64,000 nucleotides of DNA from Venturia oleaginea. Lineage: Eukaryota > Ascomycota > Dothideomycetes > Venturiales > Venturiaceae. Position 1 is the first letter of the stretch, and the number at the start of each line of letters is the position of its first letter. The translations under genes were made by a program, and so were the position numbers. Positions 63,557 through 64,000 of the stretch are shown piece after piece. The notes below the pieces were generated by a model. That model worked only from the letters and a program-made list of their open reading frames with translations. It was not told the DNA's origin and made no database searches. The DNA lies in the NCBI GenBank assembly GCA_013176395.1, contig JABMLP010000017.1:434001-498000 (forward strand), read 5' to 3'.

Positions 63557-63650
63557 TAGATTAGGTGGTTGTTGAAATGCATACATTTTTTCGTTGAGAT
63601 ACCTTGATGGGGTGGCCACTAACCCACAGTGGCCACTAACCCATCGATTA

Positions 63651-64000
63651 CGCTAACTTAAGTCGTGAGGGAGACTGCTTATGTAATTATCCTAGTTGGG
63701 AAGTAGAAACGCTAAAATGTAAGGATATCCTCCGCGTGCAACTTTAGTATTTATGCCGAAGCCTTGTAAAATTTCGGTATCCACCCCGTATATGACGGCA
63801 TGGCATGGTGGCCATCTTTGTCACATGACAACGTTTCGCAGCCACACTGTGGCGAGAGGAACATCAACTCGCGCGCCCCGTAGTTACTTACTCTCTATCT
63901 GATATTCTCTCATCACACTGAGTAAATGGAATCTTAGTTCATTCTGTCTGGTTCAATGCTCGCCGTGACACCGTAGCCTTATCTTAGTACTACCTCCGCC
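63651..64000. other. right end of window, nothing recognised
   Basis: Intergenic DNA right of the Fot1-like element; no complete frame or motif. Confidence 0.5.

Larger units (their letters stand above)
62200..63648 (+). mobile_element. Fot1/pogo-like DNA transposon, internally deleted
   Basis: 1,449 bp with terminal inverted repeats TCGATGGGTTAGTGGCCAC at both ends and TA duplications outside. At the right end the GTTAGTGGCCAC part occurs twice in a row. The transposase between is a deletion derivative, so the element would need a full copy elsewhere to move. Confidence 0.8.

Overview
The window is from a filamentous ascomycete (Pezizomycotina), probably of Leotiomycetes/Helotiales type. 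The lineage is an inference from gene style only; no marker gene fixes it. Support comes from protein genes with short introns (about 40-150 bp, GT-AG, often with a CTAAC branch motif), a chromodomain Ty3/gypsy element, Fot1/pogo transposons, a HapX-type iron regulator, a CFEM protein, a fungal opsin and Atg22. No tRNA, rRNA or CRISPR array was recognised.

Region 1 (1-15.6 kb) is a transposon nest. Two nearly identical copies of one chromovirus (called A here; 5.6 kb, 176 bp LTRs) lie head to head in inverted orientation, 1064-6642 (-) and 8100-13677 (+). They flank 1.46 kb of a second Ty3/gypsy element (B). The rest of B lies left of copy A1 in the opposite orientation, and the 5 bp target duplication of the insertion is split between the two A copies. 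This fits an inversion between the two copies. Copy A2 has intact gag and pol frames; copy A1 has a one-base insertion in integrase. B also holds a 290 bp inverted duplication of its reverse transcriptase. To the right come a fold-back repeat, an LTR-like block and a MITE with long inverted ends.

Region 2 (15.6-37 kb) carries single-copy genes: a small one-TM protein (-), a broken alpha/beta hydrolase (+), a Zn2Cys6 regulator with one in-frame TAG (+), ATG22 (+), COX6 (-), a 20S proteasome alpha subunit (-) divergent from D-2-hydroxyglutarate dehydrogenase (+), a CFEM secreted protein (+), a broken F-box gene (-), a second small one-TM protein (+) and aldehyde dehydrogenase (-).

Region 3 (37.8-51 kb) holds a PPZ-type phosphatase (-), a protein joining a FAR1-type DNA-binding domain to a fungal amidotransferase-like domain (+), a microbial rhodopsin with proton-pump residues (-) and a ZIP zinc transporter (+).

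Region 4 (51.5-64 kb) mixes transposon remnants with genes: a truncated pogo/Fot1 transposase (-), a flavin-reductase-like protein (-), a Ser-rich degenerate coding stretch, a HapX-like bZIP iron regulator (-) with a GATA-repressor-type site just upstream, a purine-rich minisatellite, a hypothetical protein with an internal 52-residue tandem repeat (+), and an internally deleted Fot1-like element with TA target duplications.

The genes form no operon-like or biosynthetic cluster. Several touch mitochondrial and redox metabolism (COX6, D2HGDH, ALDH), metal homeostasis (HapX, ZIP, CFEM) and protein or amino-acid turnover (proteasome, Atg22), but I see no sign of co-regulation.
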